Source: Acinetobacter baretiae (GTDB lineage Bacteria; Pseudomonadota; Gammaproteobacteria; Pseudomonadales; Moraxellaceae). From it: a stretch of 64,000 bases of DNA. The DNA is taken from the NCBI RefSeq assembly GCF_015627105.1, contig NZ_VTDM01000010.1, positions 94,694-158,693 on the forward strand, written 5' to 3'. How positions within the stretch are numbered: the stretch's first letter is position 1; every line of letters begins with the position of its first letter. Below the pieces are notes generated by a model. It had not been told where the DNA came from. It saw only the letters and a program-made list of their open reading frames with translations, and did no database searches. A program made the position numbers and the translations under genes. This document shows, in pieces, positions 28,701 to 39,876 of this stretch.

Positions 28701-28927
28701 CTGCAACATGGCAAGGTGCAATTTTACGACTGCGCCCTGTACTTATGACTGCATGTGTGGCTTCGTTTGGTTTTATTCCTATGGCTATTGCAACAGGCAC
28801 GGGTGCTGAAGTACAGCAACCTTTAGCTACAGTGGTTATTGGTGGGATTATGTCATCGACCTTACTGACTTTAATTGTATTACCTGTGGTATACCGCTGG
28901 TTAAATCATAAAGAAACATCTGCTTAA
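25778..28927 (+). CDS. czcA: CzcA-like heavy-metal RND efflux pump
   Basis: This 1049-residue proton-driven pump belongs to the HME-RND family. It has 12 membrane spans in two halves. DFGIIVDGAVVIVEN near residue 416 carries the paired Asp and Glu of the proton path and is the HME1 (Co/Zn/Cd) form. SIDAVPDITNVQVQ near the N-terminus is also typical. The metal range (cadmium, zinc, cobalt) cannot be fixed from sequence alone. No czcD or czcRS is nearby, so the regulator must be elsewhere. Confidence 0.93.
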   Translation: MHTKTDQDLPKPQGLFDRIIQASIKNALWVVLFTFIWIVVGILSYQKLSIDAVPDITNVQVQINSSAKGFTALETEQRITYPIETAMSGLPNLQQTRSVSRYGLSQVTVVFKDGTDIYWARQLINERLQQAREEMPKSVEPEMSPISTGLGEIYQWVVRAEPNAKKPDGQAYTPLDLREIQDWIVRPQLQRVAGVAEVNSIGGYNKTYIVTPNLQRLQQLNVSLETLLQALEVSNENRGAGFIEQNGQQLTVRVPNTLNRLSDIENVMVEQKQGAIIRVADVATVAIGHDLRTGGATYNGQETVLGIAMMMMGENSRSVAQKVHQKMQEIQGTLPDGVVIDTVYDRTSLVDKAIKTVAKNLIEGAILVIAILFIFLGNLRAALITACVIPLSMLFTLTGMAEQKISANLMSLGALDFGIIVDGAVVIVENCIRRLATAQHQKGRLLTKSERFTEVFLAAQQARRPLIFGQLIIMVVYIPIFALTGVEAKLFHPMAMTVVLALIAAIILSVTFVPAMVALCVTGRVQEKESRWMHYIKSKYERGLDVCYAYKRVLLAGIVAILCVTGMLFVKMGSEFTPKLSEGDFAIQFMRSPSTGIEQSLLMQEKVEQHLLKNFPEIKAIFARTGTAEVATDVMPPNISDSIVLLKPHKEWPNPKESLSDLRQRMMKDVDQLSGNANEFSQPIELRFNELISGIRSDIGVKLFGDDLDVLAQEAQKIEKQLKNIPGASEVKVEQTQGLPMLNVEVNHQAAAQYGVSVKHIQDLVALSVGGQSVGQILQGDRRFDFVVRLNPSMQSPEQLKNLPVQLPNGGLVALKDIATVNEILAASQISREDGKRRIVVSANVRDRDLGSFVEEVQSRLSETKLPVGYWMSFGGQFENLQSATQRMQIVVPIALVLIFALLMAVFGRVQESLLVFMGVPFALSGGVIALWLRDIPLSMSAGVGFIALSGVAVLNGLVMLSFIKELRQTQDIVSATWQGAILRLRPVLMTACVASFGFIPMAIATGTGAEVQQPLATVVIGGIMSSTLLTLIVLPVVYRWLNHKETSA

Positions 28928-28980
28928 GTTAAATTCACTGTATTTAAATCGGGTTTAGTCGATTTAAATTGTATTAAAAA

Positions 28981-29019
28981 TGGTCTTTACGGCATAAAAA
29001 TCGTAAAGGCCATTTTTTT
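28981..29019 (+). terminator. Terminator of the czc operon
   Basis: TGGTCTTTACG (28981-28991) pairs with CGTAAAGGCCA (29002-29012) with one G-U pair, followed by seven T's. Confidence 0.85.
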
Positions 29020-29091
29020 AAAATTGTGCCTTATGTTAGAATTGCGCGTCTTTTGATATGGCATACGTCCAATCTTTTAGGAGCATTTTGC

Positions 29092-29838
29092 ATGGCAGGT
29101 CATTCTAAGTGGGCCAATATTAAGCATCGTAAAGCAAAACAAGATGCAAGTCGTGGTAAGGTTTTTACCAAATATATTCGTGAATTGGTCACGGCGGCAA
29201 AATTAGGTGGACCAGATCCACAAGCTAACCCACGCTTACGTGCAGTGGTTGAAAAAGCATTGTCAGTGAATATGACACGTGACACCATTAACCGTGCCAT
29301 TGCTCGTGGTGCAGGTGGTGAAGATAACGATGACTTAAAAGAAGTGACGTATGAGGGATATGGGGTAGGTGGTGTAGCCGTACTGGTAGAAACCATGACG
29401 GATAATCTCAATCGTACTGTACCTGATGTACGTCACTGTTTCACTAAAACCAATGGTAATTTAGGTACTTCAGGTTCGGTAGCATATCTATTTACCAAAC
29501 GTGGTGAAATTTCTTTTGAAGATGTTTCTTTAGAAGATCAAATTATGGAAGCTGCATTAGAAGCAGGTGCTGAAGATATTGAAGTGGCTGAAGATGGTAT
29601 TTTAGTGATTACCACACCAGAAAGTTTTGGTGATGTGCAAGATGCGCTTGCTGCGGCAGGTTTAAAATCTGACAATGCCGAAGTTGTTATGAGCCCATCG
29701 ACCAAAGCAGAAATCACAGATGTTGATCAAGCAAAAATGATTTTAAAAATGATTGATATGTTTGATGATTTAGATGATGTACAAAATGTGTATACCAATG
29801 TAGATATTCCAGATCATATTTTAGAACAGCTTGATTAA
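29092..29838 (+). CDS. yebC: YebC/TACO1-family protein
   Basis: The 248-residue protein begins [19 protein letters not shown], the invariant start of the family. It has the three-domain acidic YebC form and ends [15 protein letters not shown]. Members have been described as transcription regulators and, more recently, as translation factors that relieve ribosome stalling. ATG 29092 is preferred over 29026 because the family start lies here and AGGAG is nine bases upstream. It is a single-gene unit between two terminators. Confidence 0.94.
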   Translation: MAGHSKWANIKHRKAKQDASRGKVFTKYIRELVTAAKLGGPDPQANPRLRAVVEKALSVNMTRDTINRAIARGAGGEDNDDLKEVTYEGYGVGGVAVLVETMTDNLNRTVPDVRHCFTKTNGNLGTSGSVAYLFTKRGEISFEDVSLEDQIMEAALEAGAEDIEVAEDGILVITTPESFGDVQDALAAAGLKSDNAEVVMSPSTKAEITDVDQAKMILKMIDMFDDLDDVQNVYTNVDIPDHILEQLD

Positions 29839-29870
29839 AAATTAAGCGCAAATCTTCAAAATGATCGATA

Positions 29871-29896
29871 AAAGGTGGGTTAGCCCACCTTTTTTA
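29871..29896 (+). terminator. Terminator after yebC
   Basis: AAAGGTGGG and CCCACCTTT form a perfect stem with a TTAG loop, followed by a run of T's. Confidence 0.88.
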
Positions 29897-29952
29897 GGTT
29901 TATATCTTTTGATATCTATTTATGTTGTGATCAACTCACTTACATTTTATGC

Positions 29953-29980
29953 TTGATTCATACACTCATGAGCCTAATAT
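29953..29980 (+). promoter_or_regulatory. Candidate promoter of uvrB
   Basis: TTGATT (29953-29958) and TAATAT (29975-29980) are 16 bases apart, about 40 bases before the uvrB start. No clear LexA-type palindrome overlaps it. Confidence 0.4.
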
Positions 29981-30020
29981 AAAGCAATAACAAACTTAGA
30001 CAATAAATTGAGAGAATATT

Positions 30021-32033
30021 TTGAGCGAACAGCCTTTTGATCTTGTAACCGAATATCAACCTGCAGGTGACCAACCTGAAGCAATTAAAAAAATTGTATC
30101 GGGCATTGAGCGTGGTTTGAAAAATCAATTACTACTTGGTGTTACAGGTTCAGGTAAAACGTACACTATGGCCAATGTGATTGCTCAAACTCAACGCCCG
30201 ACTATTATCATGGCACACAATAAAACACTTGCCGCACAGCTTTATGGCGAATTTAAATCATTTTTTCCATACAATGCGGTCGAATACTTTGTCAGTTATT
30301 ACGATTATTACCAACCTGAAGCCTATGTCCCATCGTCAGATACCTTTATTGAAAAAGATTCAGCAATTAATGATCACATCGATCAGATGCGTTTGTCTGC
30401 AACACGTGCATTGTTAGAGCGAAAAGATGCCATTATCATTGCATCTGTATCTGCAATTTACGGTTTGGGTGACCCGCAAGCTTATATGCAAATGCTATTA
30501 CATGTTGTGCAAGGCGATCGAATTAATCGCGATGAGATTATTCGTCGTTTGGTCGAAATGCAATACATGCGTAATGAACTCGAATTTTTGAGAGGTACAT
30601 ATCGCATACGAGGTGAAATTATTGATATTTTCCCTGCAGAGTCTGATCAGCATGCTGTGCGTATAGAGCTTTTTGATGATGAAGTGGATTCGATTCGTTG
30701 GTTTGATCCAATTAATGGAAAAATGGTTAAAAAGGTATCACGTATTACTATTTATCCGAAAAGCCATTATGTTACGCCTAAGGACAACTTACAGCGTGCA
30801 ATTGACACTATAAAAGTTGAATTAAGAGCGCAGATTGCACATTTCACAGCAGAAAATAAATTATTAGAAGCTCAAAGGATTGAACAACGAACTCGTTATG
30901 ATTTAGAGATGTTACAACAGCTTGGTTATTCGAATGGTATTGAAAACTATTCTAGACATTTATCAGGTCGTCAAGCTGGAGAAGCACCACCTACATTATT
31001 TGATTATATTCCTGAAGATGCTTTATTGATTATTGATGAGTCGCATGTGAGTGTGCCTCAAATTGGCGCAATGTATAAAGGCGATCGCTCACGTAAGGAA
31101 AATTTAGTCAATTATGGTTTCCGTTTACCGAGTGCCTTAGATAATCGACCAATGAAATTCGAAGAGTGGGAACGAATTATACCGACCACATTATTTGTTA
31201 GCGCAACCCCTGCAAAATATGAACTTGAAAAATCAGAACAAATCGCTGAACAAGTGGTCAGACCCACCGGCCTAATAGATCCAGAAATCGAAATTCGACC
31301 TGTACTCACGCAAGTAGATGATGTGTTGTCTGAAATTAATTTGCGTAGTGCCAATAATGAACGTGTTTTAATCACCACGTTAACCAAACGAATGGCTGAA
31401 GATTTGACCTCTTACTTAAAAGAGTATTCGGTTAAAGTTGCTTATTTACATTCAGATATTGATACCGTTGAGCGTGTAAAAATTATTCATGATTTACGCA
31501 GTGGCATTTATGATGTATTGATTGGTATTAATTTGCTTCGTGAAGGTTTAGATATGCCAGAAGTGTCTTTGGTGGCTATACTTGATGCAGACAAAGAAGG
31601 TTTCTTGCGTTCAGAACGCTCACTCATACAAACCATTGGTCGAGCAGCTCGTAACGTCAAAGGAAAAGCAATTTTATACGCAGATCGTATTACGGATTCT
31701 ATGCAAAAAGCAATTGATGAAACGGATCGCCGTAGAGCGAAACAAATTGCCTTTAATCTTGAGCACGGCATTACTCCGCGAAGTGCAATTCGACAAGTGG
31801 TCAAAGAGTTAGATGCAGGTGAAGACCTTACCGATGAAGAAAGCCCTATTGTCACGATAAATACGAGCTTAAGTGCAGATGAACAGTATATGCTTGCACA
31901 TCCGAAGGTATTTGCAAAACATTTAGCTAAACTTGAAAAAGACATGCTTAAGGCATCAAGAGAATTACAATTTGAAACTGCTGCACGATTAAGAGATGAA
32001 ATTTCACGTTTAAAATCGTATGCACTACAGTAA
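30021..32033 (+). CDS. uvrB: Excinuclease ABC subunit B
   Basis: UvrB is the damage-verifying helicase of nucleotide excision repair, loaded by UvrA and recruiting UvrC. Walker A GVTGSGKT lies near residue 40, the beta-hairpin region [22 protein letters not shown] near 91-107, and helicase motif [11 protein letters not shown] near 543. The C-terminal UVR motif ([20 protein letters not shown]) is intact. The 670 residues match E. coli. The start codon is TTG, with only a weak GAGAG upstream. Confidence 0.96.
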   Translation: MSEQPFDLVTEYQPAGDQPEAIKKIVSGIERGLKNQLLLGVTGSGKTYTMANVIAQTQRPTIIMAHNKTLAAQLYGEFKSFFPYNAVEYFVSYYDYYQPEAYVPSSDTFIEKDSAINDHIDQMRLSATRALLERKDAIIIASVSAIYGLGDPQAYMQMLLHVVQGDRINRDEIIRRLVEMQYMRNELEFLRGTYRIRGEIIDIFPAESDQHAVRIELFDDEVDSIRWFDPINGKMVKKVSRITIYPKSHYVTPKDNLQRAIDTIKVELRAQIAHFTAENKLLEAQRIEQRTRYDLEMLQQLGYSNGIENYSRHLSGRQAGEAPPTLFDYIPEDALLIIDESHVSVPQIGAMYKGDRSRKENLVNYGFRLPSALDNRPMKFEEWERIIPTTLFVSATPAKYELEKSEQIAEQVVRPTGLIDPEIEIRPVLTQVDDVLSEINLRSANNERVLITTLTKRMAEDLTSYLKEYSVKVAYLHSDIDTVERVKIIHDLRSGIYDVLIGINLLREGLDMPEVSLVAILDADKEGFLRSERSLIQTIGRAARNVKGKAILYADRITDSMQKAIDETDRRRAKQIAFNLEHGITPRSAIRQVVKELDAGEDLTDEESPIVTINTSLSADEQYMLAHPKVFAKHLAKLEKDMLKASRELQFETAARLRDEISRLKSYALQ

Positions 32034-32076
32034 TCTAATATAAACGATTGACTATATTGAAAATAGGGTGGTTGTC

Positions 32077-32634
32077 ATGAAATTAAAATATTTTTTCCTT
32101 GCCATTTTGATGTCATTACAATGTAATGTAGTCATGGCAGATAGCGCAACTCTACCACCAATACGTGCTGTAGATACGGTAAATGTAAAACAATATCTTG
32201 GTCGATGGTACGAAATCGCACGTAAACCAATGTTTTTCCAACGTCGATGTGTACAAGATGTTCAGGCGAATTATTCGCTCACTGAGCAAGGAACATTGAG
32301 TGTAGAAAACAGTTGTACTACGCAAGATAAACAAAGAAGCTTAGCGAATGGTGAAGCATATATTTTAAACCCACCACACAATAGCCAACTAGAAGTTAGC
32401 TTTTTGCCTAAAGCCATTCGTTGGTTGCCTGTAGGGCGTGGCGATTATTGGGTTTTAAAGCGAGATGAACAATATCAAACAGCATTGGTTGGCGATCCAG
32501 AACGAAAATATTTGTGGTTATTGGCCAGAACCACTCATATTTCTGATACTGTTTGGCAAGCTTATTTAGAATATGCCAAACACATTGGTTATGATGTGTC
32601 AGACTTTAAACCGACGTTACAAACTGAACACTAA
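32077..32634 (+). CDS. blc: Bacterial lipocalin, Blc-like
   Basis: The 185-residue protein has a signal peptide ending NVVMA and the lipocalin signature YLGRWYEIAR near residue 40. It probably binds or transports lipids at the outer membrane. Unlike E. coli Blc, no lipobox Cys follows the signal, so it should be a soluble periplasmic form. ATG 32077 has AGGGTGG upstream; a GTG at 32068 is possible. Two Cys pairs (about 54 and 76) may form a disulfide. Confidence 0.85.
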   Translation: MKLKYFFLAILMSLQCNVVMADSATLPPIRAVDTVNVKQYLGRWYEIARKPMFFQRRCVQDVQANYSLTEQGTLSVENSCTTQDKQRSLANGEAYILNPPHNSQLEVSFLPKAIRWLPVGRGDYWVLKRDEQYQTALVGDPERKYLWLLARTTHISDTVWQAYLEYAKHIGYDVSDFKPTLQTEH

Positions 32635-32683
32635 GACTCAGCATCGTTGCATTTAGTCATTTTAAAATATTTAAAACATCTCA

Positions 32684-33646
32684 ATGATGTTAGCTATGGG
32701 GAAAAGTGTGGTTAAAGGAATTATGTTTTCTGTACTTGCCTCAAGTATGTTTGGCGTATTGTATTTTTATAGTCAGTTACTTCACATGTTTAATGGCTCA
32801 CAAGCATTTGGTTGGCGCATGATTTCTTTATTGCCATTTCTTACGTTATTTATGTGTTTGACTAAAGACATCAAACGTATTAAGGAAGTGATTCATCGTA
32901 TACGCCAACGCCCTATACTGATATTGGCGATGTTAATAACATCTTTGTTAGGTGGCTTACAATTGTGGTTGTTTTTATGGGCACCGATGCATGGTCGAGG
33001 TATGCAGGTTTCTTTAGGCTACTTTTTGTTACCGTTAGTTTTGGTGTTAGTGGGCTCTGTTGTTTATAAAGAAAAAGTATCATACTTACAAAAAGTTGCT
33101 GTAGCCTTTGCCATATTAGGCGTGGTGATTCAAATTTGGCAAGTCGGAAGTATTGCTTGGGAAACTATCGTGGTTGCGGTAGGGTATGCGGCATATTTCT
33201 TTTTAAGAAAGGCGATAAAAACAGATCATTTAGGTGGATTTTGGTTTGATAATTTACTGATCTTACCGATAGCACTATATTTTGTCTCTACATGGGCACA
33301 GCCATGGTCGACCTTTATTGATCAACCACAGCTCATACTGGTAATTGCAGGTTTGGGAATTTTAAGTGCTCTTGGTTTAGGTTCTTATATTTTGGCAAGT
33401 CGTTATTTGCCTATGGTTCTGTTTGGCTTATTAAGCTATTTGGAGCCTGTATTGTTGGCGTTGGCTTCTTTGGCGATTGGTGAAAAGTTGACAACCGCAC
33501 AAATTTGGGGGTATGCACCCATTTGGTTTGCGGTTGTTCTTTTAATGCTAGAGGGCATCTATTATTTGTATCAAAAACGTCAGCAACAAAGGTTGTGGGC
33601 CAATAAAATTAAAAAATCAACCAAAGCCAATACAAAATCTCTTTAA
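32684..33646 (+). CDS. EamA/RarD-like transporter
   Basis: This inner-membrane protein has about ten hydrophobic segments. QVSLGYFLLPLVLVLVGSVV near residue 107-126 and the GWRMI segment near 43 align with RarD's SLGYFINPL and HRVIWS regions. RarD proteins are drug/metabolite transporters of uncertain substrate. The first ATGs (32684, 32687, 32696) are all possible starts, and none has a strong ribosome binding site. The C-terminus ends in a Lys-rich tail. Confidence 0.8.
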   Translation: MMLAMGKSVVKGIMFSVLASSMFGVLYFYSQLLHMFNGSQAFGWRMISLLPFLTLFMCLTKDIKRIKEVIHRIRQRPILILAMLITSLLGGLQLWLFLWAPMHGRGMQVSLGYFLLPLVLVLVGSVVYKEKVSYLQKVAVAFAILGVVIQIWQVGSIAWETIVVAVGYAAYFFLRKAIKTDHLGGFWFDNLLILPIALYFVSTWAQPWSTFIDQPQLILVIAGLGILSALGLGSYILASRYLPMVLFGLLSYLEPVLLALASLAIGEKLTTAQIWGYAPIWFAVVLLMLEGIYYLYQKRQQQRLWANKIKKSTKANTKSL

Positions 33647-33710
33647 AAAACAGATGTTCGTGTAAATAGTATGCGTATACCTCAACAATAGTGCATATAA
33701 CTCTATATGA

Positions 33711-34982
<1,272 letters not shown>

Positions 34983-34999
34983 GTAAGATTGAGGGGATC

Positions 35000-36139
35000 A
35001 TGATTAAGGTCGTAGATGGGCAACGTCAGTTAGAACGTTGTCAACGCATAGTGGTTAAAATAGGCTCATCGTTGCTTACAGCAAACGGGCGTGGTTTAGA
35101 CATTCAAGCAATCTCTCATTGGGCACATCAAATTGCACAATTGCATCAAGCAGGGCACCAAATTATTTTAGTGTCTTCAGGTGCAGTGGCAGAAGGTGTG
35201 GTGCGAATGAAACTTGCGGAGCGACCCACTGATCTTCCTAGTCTGCAAGCTTGTGCTGCATTAGGTCAAATGGGTTTAGTACAAACGTGGTCGAGTGTAT
35301 TGGATCAACATCAGATCAAAACAGCCCAAGTACTACTTACGCACGATGATCTTAGTGATCGCAGACGTTACTTAAATGCGTGTGATGCTTTACAACATTT
35401 AATTGATTGGAAAGTTATTCCTGTCATTAATGAAAATGACACTGTATCTACCTATGAAATCAAATTTGGTGATAACGACACTTTAGCCGCTATGGTGGCA
35501 TGCCAAGTCAATGCAGATTTATTGGTCATACTGACCGATCAGCAAGGCATGTTTAATGCAGATCCACGTCATAATCCAGATGCTAAGTTATTGTCTACTG
35601 TGCCTGCTTTAGATGATGAGCTGTTTAATATGGCAGGTGATGGTGGTTCACTTGGTCGCGGTGGTATGGTCACGAAAGTGCGTGCTGCAAGACTTGCAGC
35701 ACGTTCAGGCTGTGACACGATTGTGGCCAGTGGCGACCGTGAAAATGTGTTAGTTCGTTTAATGCAAGGCGAAGAATTGGGTACATTGTTTGTCGTAGAT
35801 GGCGATCCGCTTGCCGCACGCAAACAGTGGTTGGCTGCGCATTTACAAACAGCAGGTTCTTTGGTAATAGATGACGGTGCAGTTAAAGCCATTAAAGCAC
35901 AACATCGTAGCTTACTGCCTGTAGGGGTTCAGCACGTGCGCGGGCATTTTGAACGAGGCGATGTGGTTGAGTGTGTAGATCTACAAGGGCAACGTGTGGC
36001 TGTAGGGCGAGTAAACTTCAATGCTCAGCATGCAGACATTGTTAAAGGTCTTGCAACAGATAAAGTACAGCAGGTTCTTGGAGCAGATGTTTTACGCTCT
36101 TTAGAAATGATTCATCGTGATCAAATGGTTATTTATTAG
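35000..36139 (+). CDS. proB: Glutamate 5-kinase
   Basis: This enzyme phosphorylates glutamate in the first step of proline synthesis. An amino-acid kinase domain ([31 protein letters not shown]) covers residues 1-260 and a C-terminal PUA domain follows. The length of 379 is normal. GAGGGG lies just before ATG 35000. It follows obg in a two-gene unit, an arrangement common in Acinetobacter and its relatives. Confidence 0.95.
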   Translation: MIKVVDGQRQLERCQRIVVKIGSSLLTANGRGLDIQAISHWAHQIAQLHQAGHQIILVSSGAVAEGVVRMKLAERPTDLPSLQACAALGQMGLVQTWSSVLDQHQIKTAQVLLTHDDLSDRRRYLNACDALQHLIDWKVIPVINENDTVSTYEIKFGDNDTLAAMVACQVNADLLVILTDQQGMFNADPRHNPDAKLLSTVPALDDELFNMAGDGGSLGRGGMVTKVRAARLAARSGCDTIVASGDRENVLVRLMQGEELGTLFVVDGDPLAARKQWLAAHLQTAGSLVIDDGAVKAIKAQHRSLLPVGVQHVRGHFERGDVVECVDLQGQRVAVGRVNFNAQHADIVKGLATDKVQQVLGADVLRSLEMIHRDQMVIY

Positions 36140-36158
36140 TTGTTGATGTTTTGAGGGG

Positions 36159-36191
36159 AAGACGCCATTTTATTCGGCGTCTTTCTTTTTT
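36159..36191 (+). terminator. Terminator after proB
   Basis: AAGACGCC (36159-36166) pairs with GGCGTCTT (36176-36183) and runs into TTTCTTTTTT. It overlaps the 3' end of the convergent small gene. Confidence 0.8.
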
Positions 36192-36388
36192 GGGTGATAC
36201 TTCACTTCTATATCAAAAATAGGCTCGCCATCTTGTCCATGAATGGTAACAGCGCCATCATGACACATAGAAATAAATGCACCTGTGAGTAATAGACTGT
36301 CATAGGTTACATCGTGTTCGTGAATCCGATCCCCTTTTTTTTGTTGAATTAAAATCTGTTGTTTTTTAGGGCAGAAGTGTAATTTCAT
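36170..36388 (-). CDS. Small protein of unknown function
   Basis: I do not recognise this 72-residue protein. It starts MKLHFCPKKQQ and ends with a Lys-rich tail; the middle (TYDSLLLTGAFISMCHDG) suggests a small beta-rich fold. The frame extends to 36427, but ATG 36388 avoids an unrelated hydrophobic start. It is convergent with proB, and its last codons form part of the proB terminator. Confidence that it is a gene is moderate. Confidence 0.55.
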   Translation of the reverse strand: MKLHFCPKKQQILIQQKKGDRIHEHDVTYDSLLLTGAFISMCHDGAVTIHGQDGEPIFDIEVKYHPKKKDAE

Positions 36389-36557
36389 AGCGAAAAATAA
36401 TAAATATATAAACCACTTAATATACAAATAAAATTAACTTTGTGGAATAAAAAAATCATCATTATTGGGTGTTAAAAAATATACTTTTAGATGAAAAGAT
36501 CTTACAATTCGCAGCCATTATTCGGTACTTATTTTTTTAGGTATATTAGGTTTTACT

Positions 36558-37757
36558 ATGCGACATTACCCCAATTTTTTGCGTACTTGTACGATAGTTA
36601 TGCTATGTATCGGCGCAGTCTCTTGTACTAAAGACAATGTCGCATTAGAAGATGAAGATACCCCCATTTTAACGCAAAGAAATATTAAAAATCTTATTCC
36701 CTCACGAGTACGTGATCGAGATTCTTGGGCTAACGATATTTATAGTATTATGGACACACTTCAGGTTGAAAAAAATAAAACCAATGTGTGTAGTATTCTT
36801 GCGATTGTAGATCAGGAATCTAATTTTGTTGCTAATCCACAAGTGCCTAACTTGGGTGAAAAAGCAGTAAAAGAAGTAAATCATCGTTTAGAGGGAAAAT
36901 TTGCGGATAAACTGGGTGACCGTTTGGGTGAACCTGTTGCAAAGTATTTTCTAAATGTCCTAAAAACACAACCTAGTGCAGAAAACAATTACTTGGCACA
37001 AATGAGAAAAGTAAAAACAGAAAAAGACTTAGATATTTTGTATCGAGAAATATTTAATTACATGACCAAGCATTATCATGTGAGTGCAATCACGGGGGCA
37101 GCAAAGCTGTTAGGTCAAGATATCGGTGAGCGTATGAATCCAATTACCACATTGGGTTCCATGCAGGTGTTAATTAATTATGCACAAGATCATCAACGAA
37201 GCCGTATGAATATTTATGAATTAAGAGATGATTTGTATACACAGTATGGGGGATTGTATTATGGAATACATCGTTTGATGTTATATCAGGCCAATTATTC
37301 AAAGCCATTGTATCGTTTTGCAGATTACAATTCAGGAATATATTCAAGCCGTAATGCATCGTTTCAACAGGCACTGACCAAACTGACCAAGATGACACTT
37401 TCACTCGATGGTGACTTGTTGTTATACGATAAAAATGAAAATGTATTGTCTGATCGTAGTCAATCTGAACTTGCAATTCAGCATTTGTTTACAGAGCATG
37501 CAATACAACTGTCTCCAAAACAGATACGCAGTGATTTAAAGCAAGAAAAGACGGTCGATTTTGAAAAGACACAGACATATAAAGAGGTACAAATTTTGTA
37601 TAAACAAAAATTTGGTCGAGCTTTGGTATATGCCATTATGCCAGAGGTCGTAATTTCAGGGCCAAAATTAAGTAAAAATTACAATACTAATTGGTATGCC
37701 TCAAAAGTGAATAATCGTTATTTATCGTGTATGCAACGCACAAGGTCGGGACGTTAA
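36558..37757 (+). CDS. DUF1615 lipoprotein, YaiW-like
   Basis: The 399-residue protein has a signal peptide with lipobox IGAVSC (Cys at about 23). SILAIVDQESNF near residue 82-93 resembles the Glu-containing helix of lytic transglycosylases, and GSMQVLINYA follows near 202. The overall form matches DUF1615 proteins; E. coli YaiW is a surface-exposed outer-membrane lipoprotein of this family. A peptidoglycan or envelope role is inferred. The next gene starts three bases after its stop. Confidence 0.78.
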   Translation: MRHYPNFLRTCTIVMLCIGAVSCTKDNVALEDEDTPILTQRNIKNLIPSRVRDRDSWANDIYSIMDTLQVEKNKTNVCSILAIVDQESNFVANPQVPNLGEKAVKEVNHRLEGKFADKLGDRLGEPVAKYFLNVLKTQPSAENNYLAQMRKVKTEKDLDILYREIFNYMTKHYHVSAITGAAKLLGQDIGERMNPITTLGSMQVLINYAQDHQRSRMNIYELRDDLYTQYGGLYYGIHRLMLYQANYSKPLYRFADYNSGIYSSRNASFQQALTKLTKMTLSLDGDLLLYDKNENVLSDRSQSELAIQHLFTEHAIQLSPKQIRSDLKQEKTVDFEKTQTYKEVQILYKQKFGRALVYAIMPEVVISGPKLSKNYNTNWYASKVNNRYLSCMQRTRSGR

Positions 37758-37760
37758 ACA

Positions 37761-38375
37761 ATGAAGGCGTTAGCATTATTTGATTTTGATGGGACGTTAT
37801 ATCTTAAAGATAGCTTTACAGGATTTATCTTTTATACTTTTAAAGCCCGTTATGTCTTTAAAACAGGTCTTTCTATTTTACCGTGGGTTAATCACTATTA
37901 TTTAGGTTTATATCCTGCAGATAAAATGAGAAAGAAGCTATTTTATAATATGTTCTATGATAAGGACATTACACATATTCGACATGATGCTATAGGTTAT
38001 ACTCGCGTATTACAACAATACTTAAACCCACAACTTTTAGCACAATTAAAACAACACCAGCACTTAGGGCATGATGTAGTTATTGTTTCGGCTTCTTTAG
38101 ATATGTATTTAAAACCGTTGTGTGATCTTTTAAACGTGGATCTGATTAGTTCAGAGGTGGATATTCAACAAGGTAGATTAACGGGGTTTTATAAAACAGC
38201 AGATTGTAGTGGCATAGAAAAAAAACGCCGTATACAACAGAAATATGATACTCGTGCGTATTCACAGATTTATGCTTATGGTAATACATACGAAGATGCA
38301 GAAATGTTGTCTTTAGCTACACAGCCTTGTATGTATGGAAAAGATCCATTGCCTATCTTAAGTACATCCAAATAG
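37761..38375 (+). CDS. HAD-superfamily phosphatase, IB type
   Basis: This is a 204-residue phosphatase of the PSP-like/PgpC-like group. Motif I is LFDFDGTLY (nucleophile Asp), motif II is VSASLDMY, motif III is the Lys in IEKKRR and motif IV is YGNTYEDAEM. Motif IV has Asn where most members have Asp (GDxxxD). The substrate is unknown; phospholipid head-group or phosphoserine-like substrates are usual. It lies three bases after the DUF1615 gene. Its stop lies inside one copy of the 12-base repeat AAATAGCCTAAG. Confidence 0.82.
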   Translation: MKALALFDFDGTLYLKDSFTGFIFYTFKARYVFKTGLSILPWVNHYYLGLYPADKMRKKLFYNMFYDKDITHIRHDAIGYTRVLQQYLNPQLLAQLKQHQHLGHDVVIVSASLDMYLKPLCDLLNVDLISSEVDIQQGRLTGFYKTADCSGIEKKRRIQQKYDTRAYSQIYAYGNTYEDAEMLSLATQPCMYGKDPLPILSTSK

Positions 38376-38381
38376 CCTAAG
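38370..38381 (+). repeat. 12-base repeat AAATAGCCTAAG, copy 1
   Basis: It overlaps the last Lys codon and TAG stop of the HAD phosphatase gene. Exact copies occur at 49644, 51260 and 52794, all on the plus strand. Confidence 0.6.
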
Positions 38382-38412
38382 TATAAAATTATATCAATAT
38401 AAGGACAACATA

Positions 38413-38739
38413 GTGAGCTATCATATCATTGACCTAAAAGAACAAACACAACCTAACATTGTATGCCCACAGTGCCAACATGCTGTGCTCGATTGGGCTC
38501 AAACACAGTATATACAGCCGTGTGAGCATACTGCATTTATTGCATTAGATTTGGGGTTTGAATATATCTCAGATCGCTTTGAGCATACGTTGAAAGTGAC
38601 AGTAGATGAAATACACGATCATGATTTAAATGTGTGGCAACAGATACAAGCCTCGTCATTGGACACTCTTATGATATACACCATGAATTTGGGTGTTGCA
38701 GATTACAAACGTTATGTTGGGTTTGTTGTTTCATCATAA
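38413..38739 (+). CDS. Conserved-looking small protein of unknown function
   Basis: I do not recognise this 108-residue protein. It begins at GTG 38413 with AGGACA eight bases upstream. CPQC near residues 17-20 and a further Cys near 35 could be half of a zinc site. It has no signal peptide or membrane segment. It follows the HAD phosphatase gene by 37 bases on the same strand. Confidence 0.6.
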   Translation: MSYHIIDLKEQTQPNIVCPQCQHAVLDWAQTQYIQPCEHTAFIALDLGFEYISDRFEHTLKVTVDEIHDHDLNVWQQIQASSLDTLMIYTMNLGVADYKRYVGFVVSS

Positions 38740-38844
38740 TCAAAGTGTTGTGATTATTTTGTTTGCTGTGACTTTAAGCGTTATCAATAGAGATAAAACA
38801 CGTTAGAATAGCCTATGTTTTTATCTATATTGATGGAGTAGTGC

Positions 38845-39861
38845 GTGGATCAACGTTTGACCATGAGTTCACAACATTTAACAGAAGCGGCTGAGCATTT
38901 AATAACAATACGAGATTTCATTCGCTTTGGCGTCACCGTATTACGTCAGTATGATGCTCATCTAGGCCAAGGTACCGAAGACTTTTTTGCAGAAAGTGCA
39001 GCATTGGTTTTACAAACATTGGCACTCGACTGGGAAGCCAATGCAGAAATTTTAGATGCAAAACTACTGCCAAGTGAAAAAACAGAGGTTCTAGCATTAT
39101 TTGAGCGCCGTATTAACGAACGTATTCCAACATCATATTTACTTAACCTTGCCTATTTTTGTGGTAAACCATTTTATGTCGATGAGCGAGTACTGATTCC
39201 ACGCTCGCCAATTGCAGAGTTAATTGAGCAACGTTTTGCGCCTTATTTCCTAGATGAACAAGGGGTTATGCGTGAAGATTTAAATGCTTTACCGCACCCA
39301 ACAAAAGCAAGTAAAACGCCACAACGTATTTTAGATATGTGCACAGGTTCAGGATGTATTGCAATTGCACTAGCAGATGCTTTTCCTGAGGCTGAAATTG
39401 ATGCCACAGATTTATCTAGAGATGCTTTAGAAGTTGCTGCTTTAAATGTAGAGCATCATCATAAGCAATATCAAGTTGCGCTTCTTGAGTCAGATTTATT
39501 TGATAAAATTCCGACTGAAAATCAGTATGATTTAATTGTCAGTAATCCACCTTATGTGGATGCAGAAGATATGGCCGATTTGCCGGATGAGTTTTTACAT
39601 GAGCCTGAGTTGGCATTGGCTGCAGGGCAAGACGGTTTAGATCTAGTTCGTAAAATGCTTACACAGGCTGCAGATTATTTGACTGAAGATGGCTTGATTG
39701 TGATTGAAGTCGGTAATTCAGAATGGGCGATGCGTCAAAATTTTAACCATGTCGATTTTCATTGGTTAACGTTTCAAAAAGGTGGATCAGGTATTTTTGC
39801 GTTAACCGCTGCGCAGTGTCGTCAGTATAAAGAAACCTTTCAAGCATCTTTAGTCGTATAA
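38845..39861 (+). CDS. prmB: Ribosomal protein uL3 glutamine methyltransferase PrmB
   Basis: PrmB methylates a Gln of ribosomal protein L3 using S-adenosylmethionine. Motif I DMCTGSGCIAIALA lies near 165-178, and the catalytic NPPY of the HemK/PrmB group near 234. At 338 residues it is longer than PrmC because of an N-terminal helical domain, and the sequence RRINERIPTSYLLNLAYFCG is PrmB-like. The start is GTG 38845 with GGAG six bases upstream. aroC begins 15 bases after it. Confidence 0.9.
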   Translation: MDQRLTMSSQHLTEAAEHLITIRDFIRFGVTVLRQYDAHLGQGTEDFFAESAALVLQTLALDWEANAEILDAKLLPSEKTEVLALFERRINERIPTSYLLNLAYFCGKPFYVDERVLIPRSPIAELIEQRFAPYFLDEQGVMREDLNALPHPTKASKTPQRILDMCTGSGCIAIALADAFPEAEIDATDLSRDALEVAALNVEHHHKQYQVALLESDLFDKIPTENQYDLIVSNPPYVDAEDMADLPDEFLHEPELALAAGQDGLDLVRKMLTQAADYLTEDGLIVIEVGNSEWAMRQNFNHVDFHWLTFQKGGSGIFALTAAQCRQYKETFQASLVV

Positions 39862-39876
39862 ACAAGGAGTGTGACG

